Shown here: one piece after another, positions 17,817-28,995 of the stretch | How positions within the stretch are numbered: position 1 is the first letter of the stretch | How the letters are laid out: every line of letters begins with the position of its first letter | From: Aquariibacter albus | GTDB taxonomy: Bacteria; Pseudomonadota; Gammaproteobacteria; Burkholderiales; Burkholderiaceae_C | NCBI RefSeq assembly: GCF_014145335.1 | Contig: NZ_JACIVI010000001.1 | Coordinates: 992,001-1,056,000, forward strand | DNA length: 64,000 nucleotides | Direction: 5' to 3' | Made by a program: the position numbers and the translations under genes | The notes under the pieces: model-generated | What the model saw: the letters and a program-made list of their open reading frames with translations, nothing else | The model's database searches: none | Told to the model about the DNA's origin: nothing

Positions 17817-18311
17817 TCAAGCCCCCTTCTTCGAGCTGGCGAGCGACTTCGCCGCCGCATGGATGGCCGCGCGGATGCGCGGGTAGGTGCCGCAGCGGCA
17901 GACATTGCCGGCCATGGCCGCGTCGATCTCGGCATCGCTGGGCTGGGGGTTGGCGGCCAGCAGCGCCGTCGCGCCCATGATCTGGCCGCTCTGGCAGTAG
18001 CCGCACTGGGCCACGTCGTGCGCAATCCAGGCCGCGCGAACGGCGGCCCCGGCGGCCGCCGCCGGGCCCTGCTCGCCCACCGCCTCGATGGTCGTGACCG
18101 CCTGCGCCCCCACCGCGGCGATCGGCAGCACGCAGGACCGGGTGGCCTGGCCGTCGACATGCACCGTGCACGCCCCGCAGGCCGCGATGCCGCAGCCGAA
18201 CTTGCTGCCGCACAGGCCCAGCTCGTCGCGCAGCACCCAGAGCAAGGGCGTGGAGGGGTCGGACTGCACCGGCGTGGGCCGGCCGTTGAGGTTCAGGGTT
18301 GTCGTGGGCAT
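17817..18311 (-). CDS. Molybdenum hydroxylase small subunit, two 2Fe-2S clusters
   Basis: 164 aa. The ferredoxin-like N-terminal half carries [17 protein letters not shown] with a later Cys (RSCVLP); the C-terminal half has CGYCQSGQI and [10 protein letters not shown]. Together these are the two cluster sites of xanthine-oxidase-family small subunits. It passes electrons from the molybdenum site to an outside acceptor. No signal peptide of its own; it would ride with the Tat-exported large subunit. GGAGAA lies just before the ATG at 18311, deciding against an upstream ATG at 18422. Co-transcribed with the large subunit. Confidence 0.92.
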   Translation of the reverse strand: MPTTTLNLNGRPTPVQSDPSTPLLWVLRDELGLCGSKFGCGIAACGACTVHVDGQATRSCVLPIAAVGAQAVTTIEAVGEQGPAAAAGAAVRAAWIAHDVAQCGYCQSGQIMGATALLAANPQPSDAEIDAAMAGNVCRCGTYPRIRAAIHAAAKSLASSKKGA

Positions 18312-18528
18312 CGCTTCTCCGGGCGGTGGGTCGGTGTCGTGGGCAGGCGAACTGGACGCAAGGGATTTGTCAGCCGGCCGATGTTCGCGCCTGGGCCTGC
18401 CCGCCGGGATGCACCCCGGCAAGCCCCGCCGACGGCCCAGGGCAAATCCCGGGCCACGGACAAAGCCCCTTCAAGCGTGTAGGCCACACCGCCCTGCCCC
18501 GCCACCTGCCAGGCCGAGGAGCGGCTCC

Positions 18529-18534
18529 TAAACT
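18529..18534 (+). promoter_or_regulatory. Candidate -10 (TAAACT) next to the pdxH start
   Basis: TAAACT is followed by six bases and then the ATG at 18541; no Shine-Dalgarno fits. A similar TAAACT stands at 13580 ahead of the transporter gene. Confidence 0.4.
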
Positions 18535-18540
18535 GCGGCC

Positions 18541-19191
18541 ATGACCTTTCTTGCCGACCTGCGCAAAAGCTACGAACGGGCCACCTTCGACGAGACCGAA
18601 GCCGCCGAAGCCCCGCTCGCCCAGTTCCAGACCTGGCTGCAGCAGGCCATCGACGGCGGCGTGCCCGAGCCCACCGCCATGACCCTGGCCACCGTCGGCC
18701 CCGAAGGCCGGCCCTCCACCCGCGTCGTGCTGCTCAAGGGCTGCGATGCGCGCGGCCTCATCTGGTACACCAACTACGCCAGCCGCAAGGGCCGTGAACT
18801 GGCCGCCCACCCCTGGGCCGCCCTGCAATTCCACTGGGTCGAGCTGGAACGGGTGGTGCGCATCGAAGGCCGCGTCGAACGCCTGCCCGAGGCCGAGTCG
18901 GACGCCTACTACGCCTCCCGCCCGCTCGATTCCCGCCTGGGCGCCTGGGCCTCGCCGCAAAGCGAAGTCATCCCCGGCCGCAGCGTGCTCGTCACCCAGG
19001 CCGCCGAAGCCGCCCTGCGCCACGGCCTGAACCCGCCCCGCCCGCCGCACTGGGGCGGCTTCGTCCTGCACCCCGAAGCCTGGGAGTTCTGGCAAGGCCG
19101 CAAGAGCCGCCTGCACGACCGCATCCGCTACCGGCCGGCCGATCCGGGGCGGGGGGAGGCGGGGTGGGTGAGGGAGAGGTTGGCGCCGTGA
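18541..19191 (+). CDS. pdxH: Pyridoxamine/pyridoxine 5'-phosphate oxidase
   Basis: 216 aa FMN enzyme that oxidises PNP or PMP to pyridoxal 5'-phosphate, the last step of vitamin B6 synthesis and salvage. Family segments: [73 protein letters not shown] and the C-terminal [14 protein letters not shown]. Length and order are normal. The start is fixed by the conserved [12 protein letters not shown]; the promoter hexamer lies only six bases upstream. A stand-alone gene, divergent from the molybdoenzyme operon. Confidence 0.96.
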   Translation: MTFLADLRKSYERATFDETEAAEAPLAQFQTWLQQAIDGGVPEPTAMTLATVGPEGRPSTRVVLLKGCDARGLIWYTNYASRKGRELAAHPWAALQFHWVELERVVRIEGRVERLPEAESDAYYASRPLDSRLGAWASPQSEVIPGRSVLVTQAAEAALRHGLNPPRPPHWGGFVLHPEAWEFWQGRKSRLHDRIRYRPADPGRGEAGWVRERLAP

Positions 19192-19703
19192 GGGGTTGGC
19201 CGTTGGGTCATGAAGCGCTGACCTGCCCGGTGCCGCGATCCCACACAACTCCATGTGCCTGAAACGAAGCAGGCCTGTCCCGCCGGCCTGTCCGCTGCCC
19301 AGCCGTCGCAGAGCCAGGCGACCGCTTGGATGCACGGCAACGCCCCGCCGGATGTCGCGCCCTTGGCCAGTTACTCGACGTGGACGATCGGCAGGGCTTC
19401 CTGCGGTCGACCGGAGGCCGGGCTGCCAAGTCCGAACACGGCGGGGCGGCCTTGCCGTGTCCCTCAAGGGACGGACCGCCCCCGGCACGTTCCGCTCGGA
19501 AACTGACTGGCCTGGATCAACACGCCGGGCGCGCTGGTGGAGGGCTTTCGGCTGACGCTGTGCAGGGCATGGCACGGCGGCTTGGGAGCGGCCGGCCAGG
19601 TTGGGAATCCTGCCCTCCGATCGTGCTTGGGTGACCTCGTCACTTACGAGCGGTGCGGGCGGACTTACGGTGCGGTTTTCTGTTCCCAGAACCGGAGGCC
19701 CCC
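19192..19703. other. 512-bp stretch with no supported gene
   Basis: Only short open frames (60-110 codons) on both strands, none with a recognisable motif or a ribosome site. The composition is slightly less GC-biased than the flanking genes, and a few short palindromes occur (CCCTCAAGGG near 19462). It may be a decayed gene plus the promoter of the 19704 gene; GGAGG precedes that start. Confidence 0.4.
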
Positions 19704-20342
19704 ATGTCTATATCTTCATGCCTGTCGTCACCGGCGGCCCGCCGGCTTGGCGTGTTCTCCCTGGGCAGGGGCGCGCTGGCCGGGCTGCTGCTGGCCGGAA
19801 TATCGGCCGCGGGTGCGGGTCCGGCCACGCCGGGGCCGATGGGCCCGCACCGCATCCTGCTGAGCAATGCAGCGGGCGAGCAGGTGGAACTGGGCCGTGT
19901 GAGCTTCGAGCCAGCGGGTGAGGGCCGCTGGCGCTTCAAGGTGAAGCTGGATGCCGACCGGACCTCGGAGCACTTCCTCGCGATGCGGCCCTTCAAGTGC
20001 CTGACCGGTCCCAAGCAGCAGATCTGCCACTTCCCCTACGAGGTGGAGCCGGTGATCAGCCGCTCGGACCTGGTGCCGCTGGAATACGCGCTGATGTTCC
20101 TGCACAAGAAGCCGTCGGTGCCGCACATCGGCAGCCGCAACGGCCACTACTACCGACTGCGCTGGGCGCAGGCAGGGGGCACGCTGATTGAGGGGCGGCT
20201 GCACGATGTCGACATGGACCCCATCATCGCCCCCAAGGGCAATCCGGAGCGACCGATCGTGCCGGCCGATCTGGCCGAGGCGGACGAGAACTCGCACTGG
20301 ATGACCCGGCTGCATATCGAAGCCCTTCCTGCCGCGAAATGA
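19704..20342 (+). CDS. Unknown exported protein
   Basis: 212 aa, family not recognised. A signal-peptide-like start (GRGALAGLLLAGISAAGAG, residues about 21-38) predicts export. The mature part is mixed: an early ILLSNAAGEQVELGRVSF beta-like stretch, a Cys pair in FKCLTGPKQQICHF that could form a disulfide, and RNGHYYRLRWAQAGGTLIEGRLHDVDMDPI. GGAGG six bases before the ATG supports the start; an upstream ATG at 19653 would precede the signal peptide by 17 residues. No operon partner: pdxH lies over 500 nt upstream and the next gene is convergent. Confidence 0.72.
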   Translation: MSISSCLSSPAARRLGVFSLGRGALAGLLLAGISAAGAGPATPGPMGPHRILLSNAAGEQVELGRVSFEPAGEGRWRFKVKLDADRTSEHFLAMRPFKCLTGPKQQICHFPYEVEPVISRSDLVPLEYALMFLHKKPSVPHIGSRNGHYYRLRWAQAGGTLIEGRLHDVDMDPIIAPKGNPERPIVPADLAEADENSHWMTRLHIEALPAAK

Positions 20343-20689
20343 TCCACGGACAAGCGGCCCGCAACCTGGGCATTGCGCAGCAAGGTGTCGGACCTTGGGG
20401 GCAGCGCCACTGAGGCAAAGGCCGCGTCGGCTTCGGTCAGGAAGGCCAGGGTGGCGCCCAGCCGCTCCAGGAAGCTCGCGGTCAGACCGACCCGGTGCAG
20501 GTCCTCAGCCACGCTTTTTGGCGGCCTTGCCGGTCTTGGCGGGGGCGACCGTCATTGCGCGTGCCGCCGTACCCCCTCGGGGCCGCACGCCGCACCCCGG
20601 CCCGCCCGCTCTCAAAAGGAGGCCGGGCCGCCCCAAGTTGCCTGGACCCCCGCGGGGCCGGGCTGGGCGCAGCCCGGCCCTGGGGGCGC
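20343..20689. other. 347-bp intergenic region between convergent genes
   Basis: Holds the hairpin at 20655-20680 beside the TonB-receptor stop. A minus-strand GTG frame from 20512 runs back through the whole 3' half of the 19704 gene, so only its first 57 or so codons are unshared. I do not support a gene here. Confidence 0.4.
20655..20680 (-). terminator. Strong hairpin after the TonB receptor gene
   Basis: GGGCCGGGCTG (20655-20665) and CAGCCCGGCCC (20670-20680) form a perfect 11-bp stem with a GGCG loop, 9 nt past the minus-strand stop. No T-run follows. Confidence 0.6.
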
Positions 20690-22882
20690 TCAGTAACTGA
20701 ACCGCAGCCCTGCACTCACGCTGCGTCCCCCCAGCGGCGCCAGCCGCCGCACGGTGGCGATGGTGCTGGCGTTGTAGGCCAGTTCGTCGGTCAGGTTGTC
20801 CAGGCGCAGGAAGAACAGGGCTTCGCGGTCGTCCGCCAGGCGCCAGCGGTGGCTGGCGGCCAGGTTGAGCACGGTGGACGAGGGGGTGGCTTCGTCCTCG
20901 GCGGGCACGCGGTCCTGGCGGGCGGCGTGGCGGGCTTCGGCACGCAGGGTCCAGCCGGCCCAGCCGTGGGCCAGGCTGAGGCCCAGGCGCTGCGGCGGGA
21001 TGCGCGGCAGGGCCTCGCCGGCGCTGAGGTTTTCGGCCCGCACGCGGTCCAGGCTGGCGCCGAGCTCGGTCCAGTGCGCGCCCTCGCCGCGGCCATGCGT
21101 CCAGCGCCAGTGGCCTTCCAGTTCGAAGCCGGTGAAGCGCGCACGGACCGGCTGGAAGGCGTAGATGGGCACCGGGCCTTCGTCGGTGTCGGCGTCGGCC
21201 CCCGTGGGGATCAGGCCGATGAAGCGACTGAAGTCGCTGCGGTAGAGCTGGCCGCTGATCCGCGCCGGGCCGGATTGCCAGGCCAGGCCCAGGTCCAGGC
21301 TGCGGGCGCGTTCGGTGGGCAGGCTGGGGTCACCCTGCTCGAAGGCGGCGGTGGCCAGGTGCAGGCCCTTGGCGTAGAGCTCGTAGTCGGTGGGCGCGCG
21401 TTCGCTGCGGGCGAGGTTGACGCTGGCCTGCCAGCCCGAGGCCAGGGGCCACAGCAGGCCGGCGGCCAGGCTGCGGGCGGTGAAGCGGCGGCTTTGGGCG
21501 TCGCCGAACTGCGGGTCGGCGCCGGGCGCGTCGCCGGCGGAGGCGATGCGGCTGCGCTCCAGGCGGGCGCCGAAGCTCAGGCGGGGTTCGCGCAGGCCGC
21601 GCGGGTCGCCGGCCTCGGCCCGGCCGGGCTGGCGGGCAGCAGCTGCAGGGGCAGTTTCGGCTTCCGGCGCGCGGCCCAGCAGGGCGCCGAGCGGCAGCTC
21701 TTCGTGCAGGAAGACGGCCTGCTGGCGGCTGCGGGTCGCGGGCAGGAAGGCTTCCTCGCCCAGGGCGCTGAAGCGGCTGCGTTCGAGCTGCAGGCCGAGG
21801 ACGCCGCGCATCGCGCCCAGGGGCGCATGCTCGGCCTCGAAGCGCGCATCCTGCCCCTTGCGGCCGAAGCGGGTCCCGACGGCGCCATCGCCTTCCACCT
21901 CGGCATGGCGGTAGTCGCTGTCCTGCACCCGGCCGCTCAGGCGGCGCAGCGGGCCCTGGGCCCAGCGCCATTCGCCGGCGAGGGCCAGCTTGTCCTGCTT
22001 CATGCGGATGGTCACGTCCTCCTCGGCGACGATGCCGTAGCGGTTCTCGTAGCGGTCCAGGGCCAGGCCGAGGTGGCCGTCGCGGCCCACCCAGCTTAGG
22101 CCGACGGCGCCGCCCTCGGCGCGGCTGGCCGAGTTGAGGACGCGGTCGGCGCGGGTGCTGCCGCCCGCGCCGTCGGGCCGGTCGTAGCGCGGGGTGCGCA
22201 GGTCCTCGGTGCGGCGGCGGAAGGCGTCCACATGCAGGACGAGGCCGGTGCCGGCCGCAGCACCGGGCAGCACGGTGGCGTCCAGCACGGCGCTGGCGCC
22301 CTCCTCCCGGGCGGCGCCGCCGCCGCGCAGCTCGACCGCGCCTTCCACGCCCTCGGGCGTCTCGGTGGCGATGCGGCGGTCGAGGGCGTTGACGACACCG
22401 CCGATCGCGCTGCCACCGTAGAGCAGGGCCGCCGGGCCGCGCAGCACCTCGATGCGGGTGACGGCCAGCGGGTCGATGGGCACGGCGTGGTCGAAGCTGA
22501 GGCCGGAGGCGTCAAGGCTGGCACCGCCGTTGTTCAGGATGCGGATGCGGTCGCCGTCCAGGCCGCGGATCAGCGGCCGGTTGGCATTCGGGCCGAAGGC
22601 GGTGGCGGCGACGCCGGGGGTGCCGGACAGGGTCTCGGCCAGGGAGCTGCCGCGGCGCAGGACCAGGGCCTCGCCCTGGATGACGGTGGCCGGCGTGCCG
22701 GTGACCTCCTGCCCCAGCGGGTTGCCGGTGATGAGGCGCGGCGGCAGGGTGGCCGCGGCGGGTGCGTCTGCCGAATCGGATGGGGGGGACTGGGCGGCCA
22801 GCGGGCCGGTGAAGGCGGCCAGCAAGGCCAGCAGCAGGCGGCGCGGCACGGGCGCCGCGGACAGGGAAGCAATCGAGGACAT
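20690..22882 (-). CDS. TonB-dependent outer-membrane receptor, ZnuD-like
   Basis: 730 aa. A signal peptide (RLLLALLAAFTGPLAAQ) is followed by a plug domain (about 50-200: NRPLIRGLDGDRIRILNNG, GLSFDHAVPIDPLAVTRIEVLRGPAALLYGGSAIGG in part) and a beta-barrel ending in aromatic FSY. The phrase DHAVPIDPL before the plug's ALLYGG matches the ZnuD zinc-receptor subfamily better than siderophore receptors. It would use TonB-ExbBD energy to import a metal or metal complex; zinc is inferred. The ATG at 22882 puts the signal peptide first. A His-rich small protein gene lies upstream on the same strand, and I see no clear Zur or Fur box. Confidence 0.85.
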   Translation of the reverse strand: MSSIASLSAAPVPRRLLLALLAAFTGPLAAQSPPSDSADAPAAATLPPRLITGNPLGQEVTGTPATVIQGEALVLRRGSSLAETLSGTPGVAATAFGPNANRPLIRGLDGDRIRILNNGGASLDASGLSFDHAVPIDPLAVTRIEVLRGPAALLYGGSAIGGVVNALDRRIATETPEGVEGAVELRGGGAAREEGASAVLDATVLPGAAAGTGLVLHVDAFRRRTEDLRTPRYDRPDGAGGSTRADRVLNSASRAEGGAVGLSWVGRDGHLGLALDRYENRYGIVAEEDVTIRMKQDKLALAGEWRWAQGPLRRLSGRVQDSDYRHAEVEGDGAVGTRFGRKGQDARFEAEHAPLGAMRGVLGLQLERSRFSALGEEAFLPATRSRQQAVFLHEELPLGALLGRAPEAETAPAAAARQPGRAEAGDPRGLREPRLSFGARLERSRIASAGDAPGADPQFGDAQSRRFTARSLAAGLLWPLASGWQASVNLARSERAPTDYELYAKGLHLATAAFEQGDPSLPTERARSLDLGLAWQSGPARISGQLYRSDFSRFIGLIPTGADADTDEGPVPIYAFQPVRARFTGFELEGHWRWTHGRGEGAHWTELGASLDRVRAENLSAGEALPRIPPQRLGLSLAHGWAGWTLRAEARHAARQDRVPAEDEATPSSTVLNLAASHRWRLADDREALFFLRLDNLTDELAYNASTIATVRRLAPLGGRSVSAGLRFSY

Positions 22883-23083
22883 GGACGACCTGGGGACAGG
22901 CCCGGCCCCGGCAGGGGGCGCGGGCTGCGGGGCCGCTGGGCGCCAGGCAGGTGGCGTGGCAGGGCAGCGGCCGGGGCCATGCGAGGCCGACCGACCGTCC
23001 TCCAGGACGCCGGGCCAGGCCGCAAGGCGCGACACGACCGGTCCCCGGTCGCCGTGCGGGCGACGAGGGGAGCGGCCGGAGCC

Positions 23084-23587
23084 TCAGGCCCGCAGGGGGG
23101 GATCGCGCGCCCGGGCGGCCGGGGCCTCGGCCTGCGGCGGGGCCGGCCGGGGAACGGCGGGGCGGGCTTCGGCCGCGGGCCCGGCGGGCAGGCCGGGCGG
23201 GACGGGCAGGCCAAGCGGCGCCTGGGCCAGGTCGTCGAGCAGCTGGCAGAGCGCGCTGCCGGCCGCATGGTCGGCCGCATGCGCGGGCGAGGACACCGGA
23301 TGCCCGTGGCCGTGAAGCGCTTGCGGGCCGGCCGCTGCGGCTGGCGTCTGCGCCAGGGCCTTGGCGGGGCCGAAGGCGACTTGCCCGCCCGAGGGCAGAC
23401 CATGGGCCAGTCCGTGGACCCGGCCCAGCCCCTGGGCCAGCAGCAGGGCCAGGACCAGCAACACCCGCCCCAGCAGGCCGGACCGCGACGCCCACAGCCC
23501 AGCCCGCCCCCGGCGCAGGGGACCGGCCGCCGACCGCCTACCCCCAGGGGGCAGGCGAGGCGACGTGGGCAAGGGCTTGGGGCTCAT
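23084..23587 (-). CDS. Small exported His-rich protein, DUF2946-like
   Basis: 167 aa. After a basic N-terminus there is a hydrophobic segment (GLLGRVLLVLALLLAQGLGRVHG, near residues 37-58) that may be a signal peptide. The mature part has His-rich LHGHGHPVSSPAHAADHAAG followed by SALCQLLDDLAQA, a pattern found in DUF2946-type proteins that often sit beside metal TonB receptors. The C-terminal third is Pro/Ala-rich and poorly conserved. Same strand as the receptor, 201 nt upstream of it, so co-expression is likely. Function unknown; metal binding by the histidines is inferred. The exact start is uncertain because the ribosome site is weak. Confidence 0.65.
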   Translation of the reverse strand: MSPKPLPTSPRLPPGGRRSAAGPLRRGRAGLWASRSGLLGRVLLVLALLLAQGLGRVHGLAHGLPSGGQVAFGPAKALAQTPAAAAGPQALHGHGHPVSSPAHAADHAAGSALCQLLDDLAQAPLGLPVPPGLPAGPAAEARPAVPRPAPPQAEAPAARARDPPLRA

Positions 23588-23603
23588 GGGCCGCCGTCCA
23601 GCC

Positions 23604-24158
23604 TCAGCGCAGCTTGCGCCGGCCGGGGAAGGCCTGGCGGAAGGCCTCGACCTTGGCCTTGGCGACGAACAGGCAGTAGGGCTGGTTCGGATGCTCGGCG
23701 ACGTAGTTCTGGTGGTAGCCCTCGGCCGGCCAGTAGCTGTGCTCGGGCTCGACTTCGGTGACCACGGTCTGGCCGGCGGCCCGGCGTGCGGCGATCACTT
23801 CGGCCGCGGTCGCTGCCTGGGCCTCGCTGTGGGTGTAGATGCCGCTGCGGTACTGGGGGCCGACGTCAGCGCCCTGGCGGTTGGGCTGGCTGGGGTCGTG
23901 CACCTCGAAGAAGATCTCGAGCAGGGTGCGGTAGCTGACACGCTCGGGGTCGAAGCGCACGCGGATCACTTCGGCATGGCCGGTGCGGCCGGTGCAGACC
24001 TGCTCGTAGCTGGGCGAGGCGACCTGCCCCTGGCTGTAGCCGGACTGCACGGCCAGCACGCCCTCGACGTCGAGGAAGACGGCCTCGGTGCACCAGAAGC
24101 AGCCACCCGCCAGGGTGGCCAGTTCGGAGGCGGGGGTCGAAGGGGCGGCGGTGTCCAT
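23604..24158 (-). CDS. msrA: Peptide methionine (S)-S-oxide reductase MsrA
   Basis: 184 aa. Repairs S-form methionine sulfoxide in proteins using thioredoxin. The catalytic motif GGCFWCTEAVF (Cys near residue 20) and the family segments GYSQGQ, GHAEVIRVRFDP, QYRSGIYTHS, and YHQNYVAEHPNQPYC are all present. Length is normal for a stand-alone MsrA. The ATG at 24158 leaves a short lead of about 14 residues before the fold; an upstream ATG at 24239 would add an unlikely basic tail. Only 16 nt separate its stop from the His-rich gene, so the three minus-strand genes may be one unit. Confidence 0.96.
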   Translation of the reverse strand: MDTAAPSTPASELATLAGGCFWCTEAVFLDVEGVLAVQSGYSQGQVASPSYEQVCTGRTGHAEVIRVRFDPERVSYRTLLEIFFEVHDPSQPNRQGADVGPQYRSGIYTHSEAQAATAAEVIAARRAAGQTVVTEVEPEHSYWPAEGYHQNYVAEHPNQPYCLFVAKAKVEAFRQAFPGRRKLR

Positions 24159-24398
24159 GGTGCAGGCAGGGCGGGGGCGATGCGGGTCGGTCGCGCGGGG
24201 GCTGCGCATCCTGACACGGTCTTCATGCCCATCTTGCATGAGCCGTCAAGCCCCGGCCCCACCACCTGGCCCGACGCCTGGCCCGCCGCTTCGGCTGCGG
24301 GTCGACCGAGGCGGCGGACGAGGGGCCGTGGAGGCGACACTCGCGGCCTGTTCCGGGCCCCTCTCCCGCCGCCCGACCTCTGTGTTCCGCCTGCCACC

Positions 24399-26387
24399 GT
24401 GGCCATTCCCGCCGATTTCCTGCAGACCCTGCTCGCCCGCGTCGACATCGTCGAGGTGGTCGGCCGGCATGTGCAGCTCAAGAAGGCCGGCGTCAACCAC
24501 AAGGGCCTGTGCCCCTTCCACGGTGAGAAATCGCCGAGCTTCATCGTCAGCCCGAGCCGCCAGACCTACCACTGCTTCGGCTGCGGCGTGCACGGCGATG
24601 CGCTGCGCTTCCTGGTCGAGTACGCCGGCCTGGGCTTCAAGGATGCCGTGGCCGAACTCGCCGGCGGCGTCGGCCTGCAGGTGCCCGAGGACGAACGCAG
24701 CCCGGCCGAGCGCGAGCGCGACAAGGCCGCCAAGGCCCGCCAGCACACCCTGACCGAGGTGCTGGCCCGGGCCGCCGCGCACTACAAGGCCCAGCTCAAG
24801 GCCAGCCCCAAGGCGATTGCCTACCTGAAGGGCCGCGGCCTGTCGGGCGAGATCGCCGCCCGCTTCGGCCTGGGCTATGCCCCCGAGGGCTGGCGCGGCC
24901 TGGCGAGCGTCTTCCCGCGCTACGACGACCCCCTGCTGGCCGATTCAGGCCTGGTCATCCTGAAGGACGAGGACGGCGCCGATGCGGCCGAGGCCCGGCG
25001 CTACGACCGCTTCCGCGACCGGGTCATGTTCCCGATCCGCAACGTGACCGGCGAGGTCATCGGCTTCGGCGGGCGCGTGCTCGATGGCGGCGAGCCCAAG
25101 TACCTGAACTCGCCCGAGACGCCGGTCTTCCACAAGGGCCGCGAGCTCTACGGCCTGTTCGAGGCGCGGGCGGCGCTGCGGCGGGTCGGCCATGTGCTGG
25201 TGGTCGAGGGCTACATGGACGTGGTGGCCCTGGCCCAGCTCGGCATCGAGAACGCGGTGGCCACGCTCGGCACCGCCTGCACGGCCGAGCATGTGCAGAA
25301 GCTCTTCCGCTTCACCGAGCAGGTGGTCTTCAGCTTCGACGGCGATGCCGCCGGCCGCCGTGCCGCCGGCCGCGCGCTGGAGGCCGCCCTGCCCCATGCC
25401 AGCGACACGCGCAGCGTGCGCTTTCTCTTCCTGCCACCCGAACACGACCCCGACAGCTATGTGCGCGAGCATGGCGCCGAGGCCTTCCAGCGCCTGGTCG
25501 AGCAGGCGGTGCCGCTCTCGCGCCAGCTGGTCGAGCAGGCCGCCGAGGGCTGCGAGCTGGGCAGCGCCGAGGGCCGCGCACGCGCCCTGGCCCAGGCCCG
25601 GCCGATGTGGACGGCCCTGCCCGACGGCGCGCTCAAGCGCGGCCTGCTGGGCGAGCTGGCCGCGCTCGGCCGGCTGGAGGCGGAGGACCTGCTGCAGCTC
25701 TGGTCCAGCCCGGCGGGGCGCAGCCGGGGCCGCGCCGAGGCAGCCCCGCCGCCGGAAGACCGCGCCGACGACGACGGCACCCCGCGCAGCGGCTGGCGCG
25801 GCAAGCGCGATGCCGAGGGCCGCTGGCGCGACAAGCCCTGGGCCGGCGGGCGCGACCGTGATCGCGAGGCCAGTGCGCCGCGGGGCCCGCGCCGTGCGCC
25901 CGCCAGCCCGGCCGACCACGTGCTGCGCCTGCTGCTGACCGACCCGGCCGGCTGGGACCGGCTCGGCCCCGAGGACCATGAGCTGCTGCATGCCCTGCCG
26001 GCCCCGCTGGGCGCGCTGGTCGCCTGGCTGGAACGCGAGCTGGCCGAGCACGGTCCCCAGCCCTGGCCAGCCCTGCGCGCCGTGTTGCAAGGCCTTGCGC
26101 CGGACGACGACGGCGAGCCGCCGGCCTTCGCCCGTGCCGCGCTGCGCCTGGTGCCCGAGGGCCTGGCCGATCTCGCGCCCGACCCCGGCGGCGAGAGCCC
26201 GGTCGTGGCCGAATCGCCGCAGGCCCTGCGTCGCCTCGTCGACCGGCTGTGGATCGAGCAGCTCAAGCGCGAGGAAAGCGAGGCCATCGCCGCGGCCGCA
26301 CAAGACCCGGCCGCCCTGCAGCGCTGGCGGGCCCTGCACACCCGCCGGCGTGCGCTGGAAACCAGCCTGGCCCAGACGCCGGGCTGA
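24399..26387 (+). CDS. dnaG: DNA primase
   Basis: 662 aa. Synthesises RNA primers at the replication fork with DnaB. A CHC2 zinc finger near residues 35-65 (LCPFHGEKSPSF, YHCFGCGVHG) is followed by the catalytic TOPRIM domain (about 260-345: VVEGYMDVVAL, FSFDGDAAGRRA) and a C-terminal helicase-binding region. GTG at 24399 is used because (V/M)AIPADFLQTLLARVDIVEV is the conserved start. Between about 440 and 500 there is a long low-complexity linker rich in Arg, Asp, Gly and Pro, longer than usual. Followed by rpoD, as in many proteobacteria. Confidence 0.97.
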   Translation: MAIPADFLQTLLARVDIVEVVGRHVQLKKAGVNHKGLCPFHGEKSPSFIVSPSRQTYHCFGCGVHGDALRFLVEYAGLGFKDAVAELAGGVGLQVPEDERSPAERERDKAAKARQHTLTEVLARAAAHYKAQLKASPKAIAYLKGRGLSGEIAARFGLGYAPEGWRGLASVFPRYDDPLLADSGLVILKDEDGADAAEARRYDRFRDRVMFPIRNVTGEVIGFGGRVLDGGEPKYLNSPETPVFHKGRELYGLFEARAALRRVGHVLVVEGYMDVVALAQLGIENAVATLGTACTAEHVQKLFRFTEQVVFSFDGDAAGRRAAGRALEAALPHASDTRSVRFLFLPPEHDPDSYVREHGAEAFQRLVEQAVPLSRQLVEQAAEGCELGSAEGRARALAQARPMWTALPDGALKRGLLGELAALGRLEAEDLLQLWSSPAGRSRGRAEAAPPPEDRADDDGTPRSGWRGKRDAEGRWRDKPWAGGRDRDREASAPRGPRRAPASPADHVLRLLLTDPAGWDRLGPEDHELLHALPAPLGALVAWLERELAEHGPQPWPALRAVLQGLAPDDDGEPPAFARAALRLVPEGLADLAPDPGGESPVVAESPQALRRLVDRLWIEQLKREESEAIAAAAQDPAALQRWRALHTRRRALETSLAQTPG

Positions 26388-26691
26388 GGCCGCGTCCCGG
26401 GTTGCCGAGGTGGGCGCAGGTACAATCCGCCGCTTCCGAATGCGGCAAGAGTGACCGCAGACCGAGCGACCCCCGGCCCCCCGCGAAACGGGCAGCATCC
26501 ATGGGCCACCGGCACCGCCTCTCTGCACTGACACGGTTCACGCAAGCTTGCCGCTGCGAGGGGTTGGCGCCTTGGCGCGGGAGAGACCCTTCGTCCACGG
26601 GCCGGCGGCACCGCCTGGCGCCGTCCTTGCAAGCCTGGCCCTCGGCCGGGCCTGCCTGCCCCATCCCTGAGATTGACCCCCGAGGATCCGC
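26388..26691 (+). promoter_or_regulatory. 304-bp rpoD leader region
   Basis: TACAAT at 26421-26426 is a good -10, but the only TTGCCG nearby is 13 nt upstream, too close for a normal -35. A small hairpin (CCGC-TTCCGAAT-GCGG) follows. The rest is unstructured to my eye and would give a UTR of about 260 nt. No heat-shock promoter pair with proper spacing is seen. Confidence 0.4.

Positions 26692-28991
<2,300 letters not shown>

Positions 28992-28995
<4 letters not shown>

Noticed and set aside
20150..20512. Minus-strand GTG frame with VAEDLHRVGLTASFLERLG, preceded by a short ORF ending KAAKKRG
   Set aside because: Most of it is antisense to the 19704 exported-protein gene, no ribosome site or known family; possibly a remnant, but not supportable.
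22883..23083. Cobalamin riboswitch or Zur box upstream of the TonB receptor
   Set aside because: No B12-box-like GCCACTG or AT-rich Zur palindrome found in the 201-nt gap.
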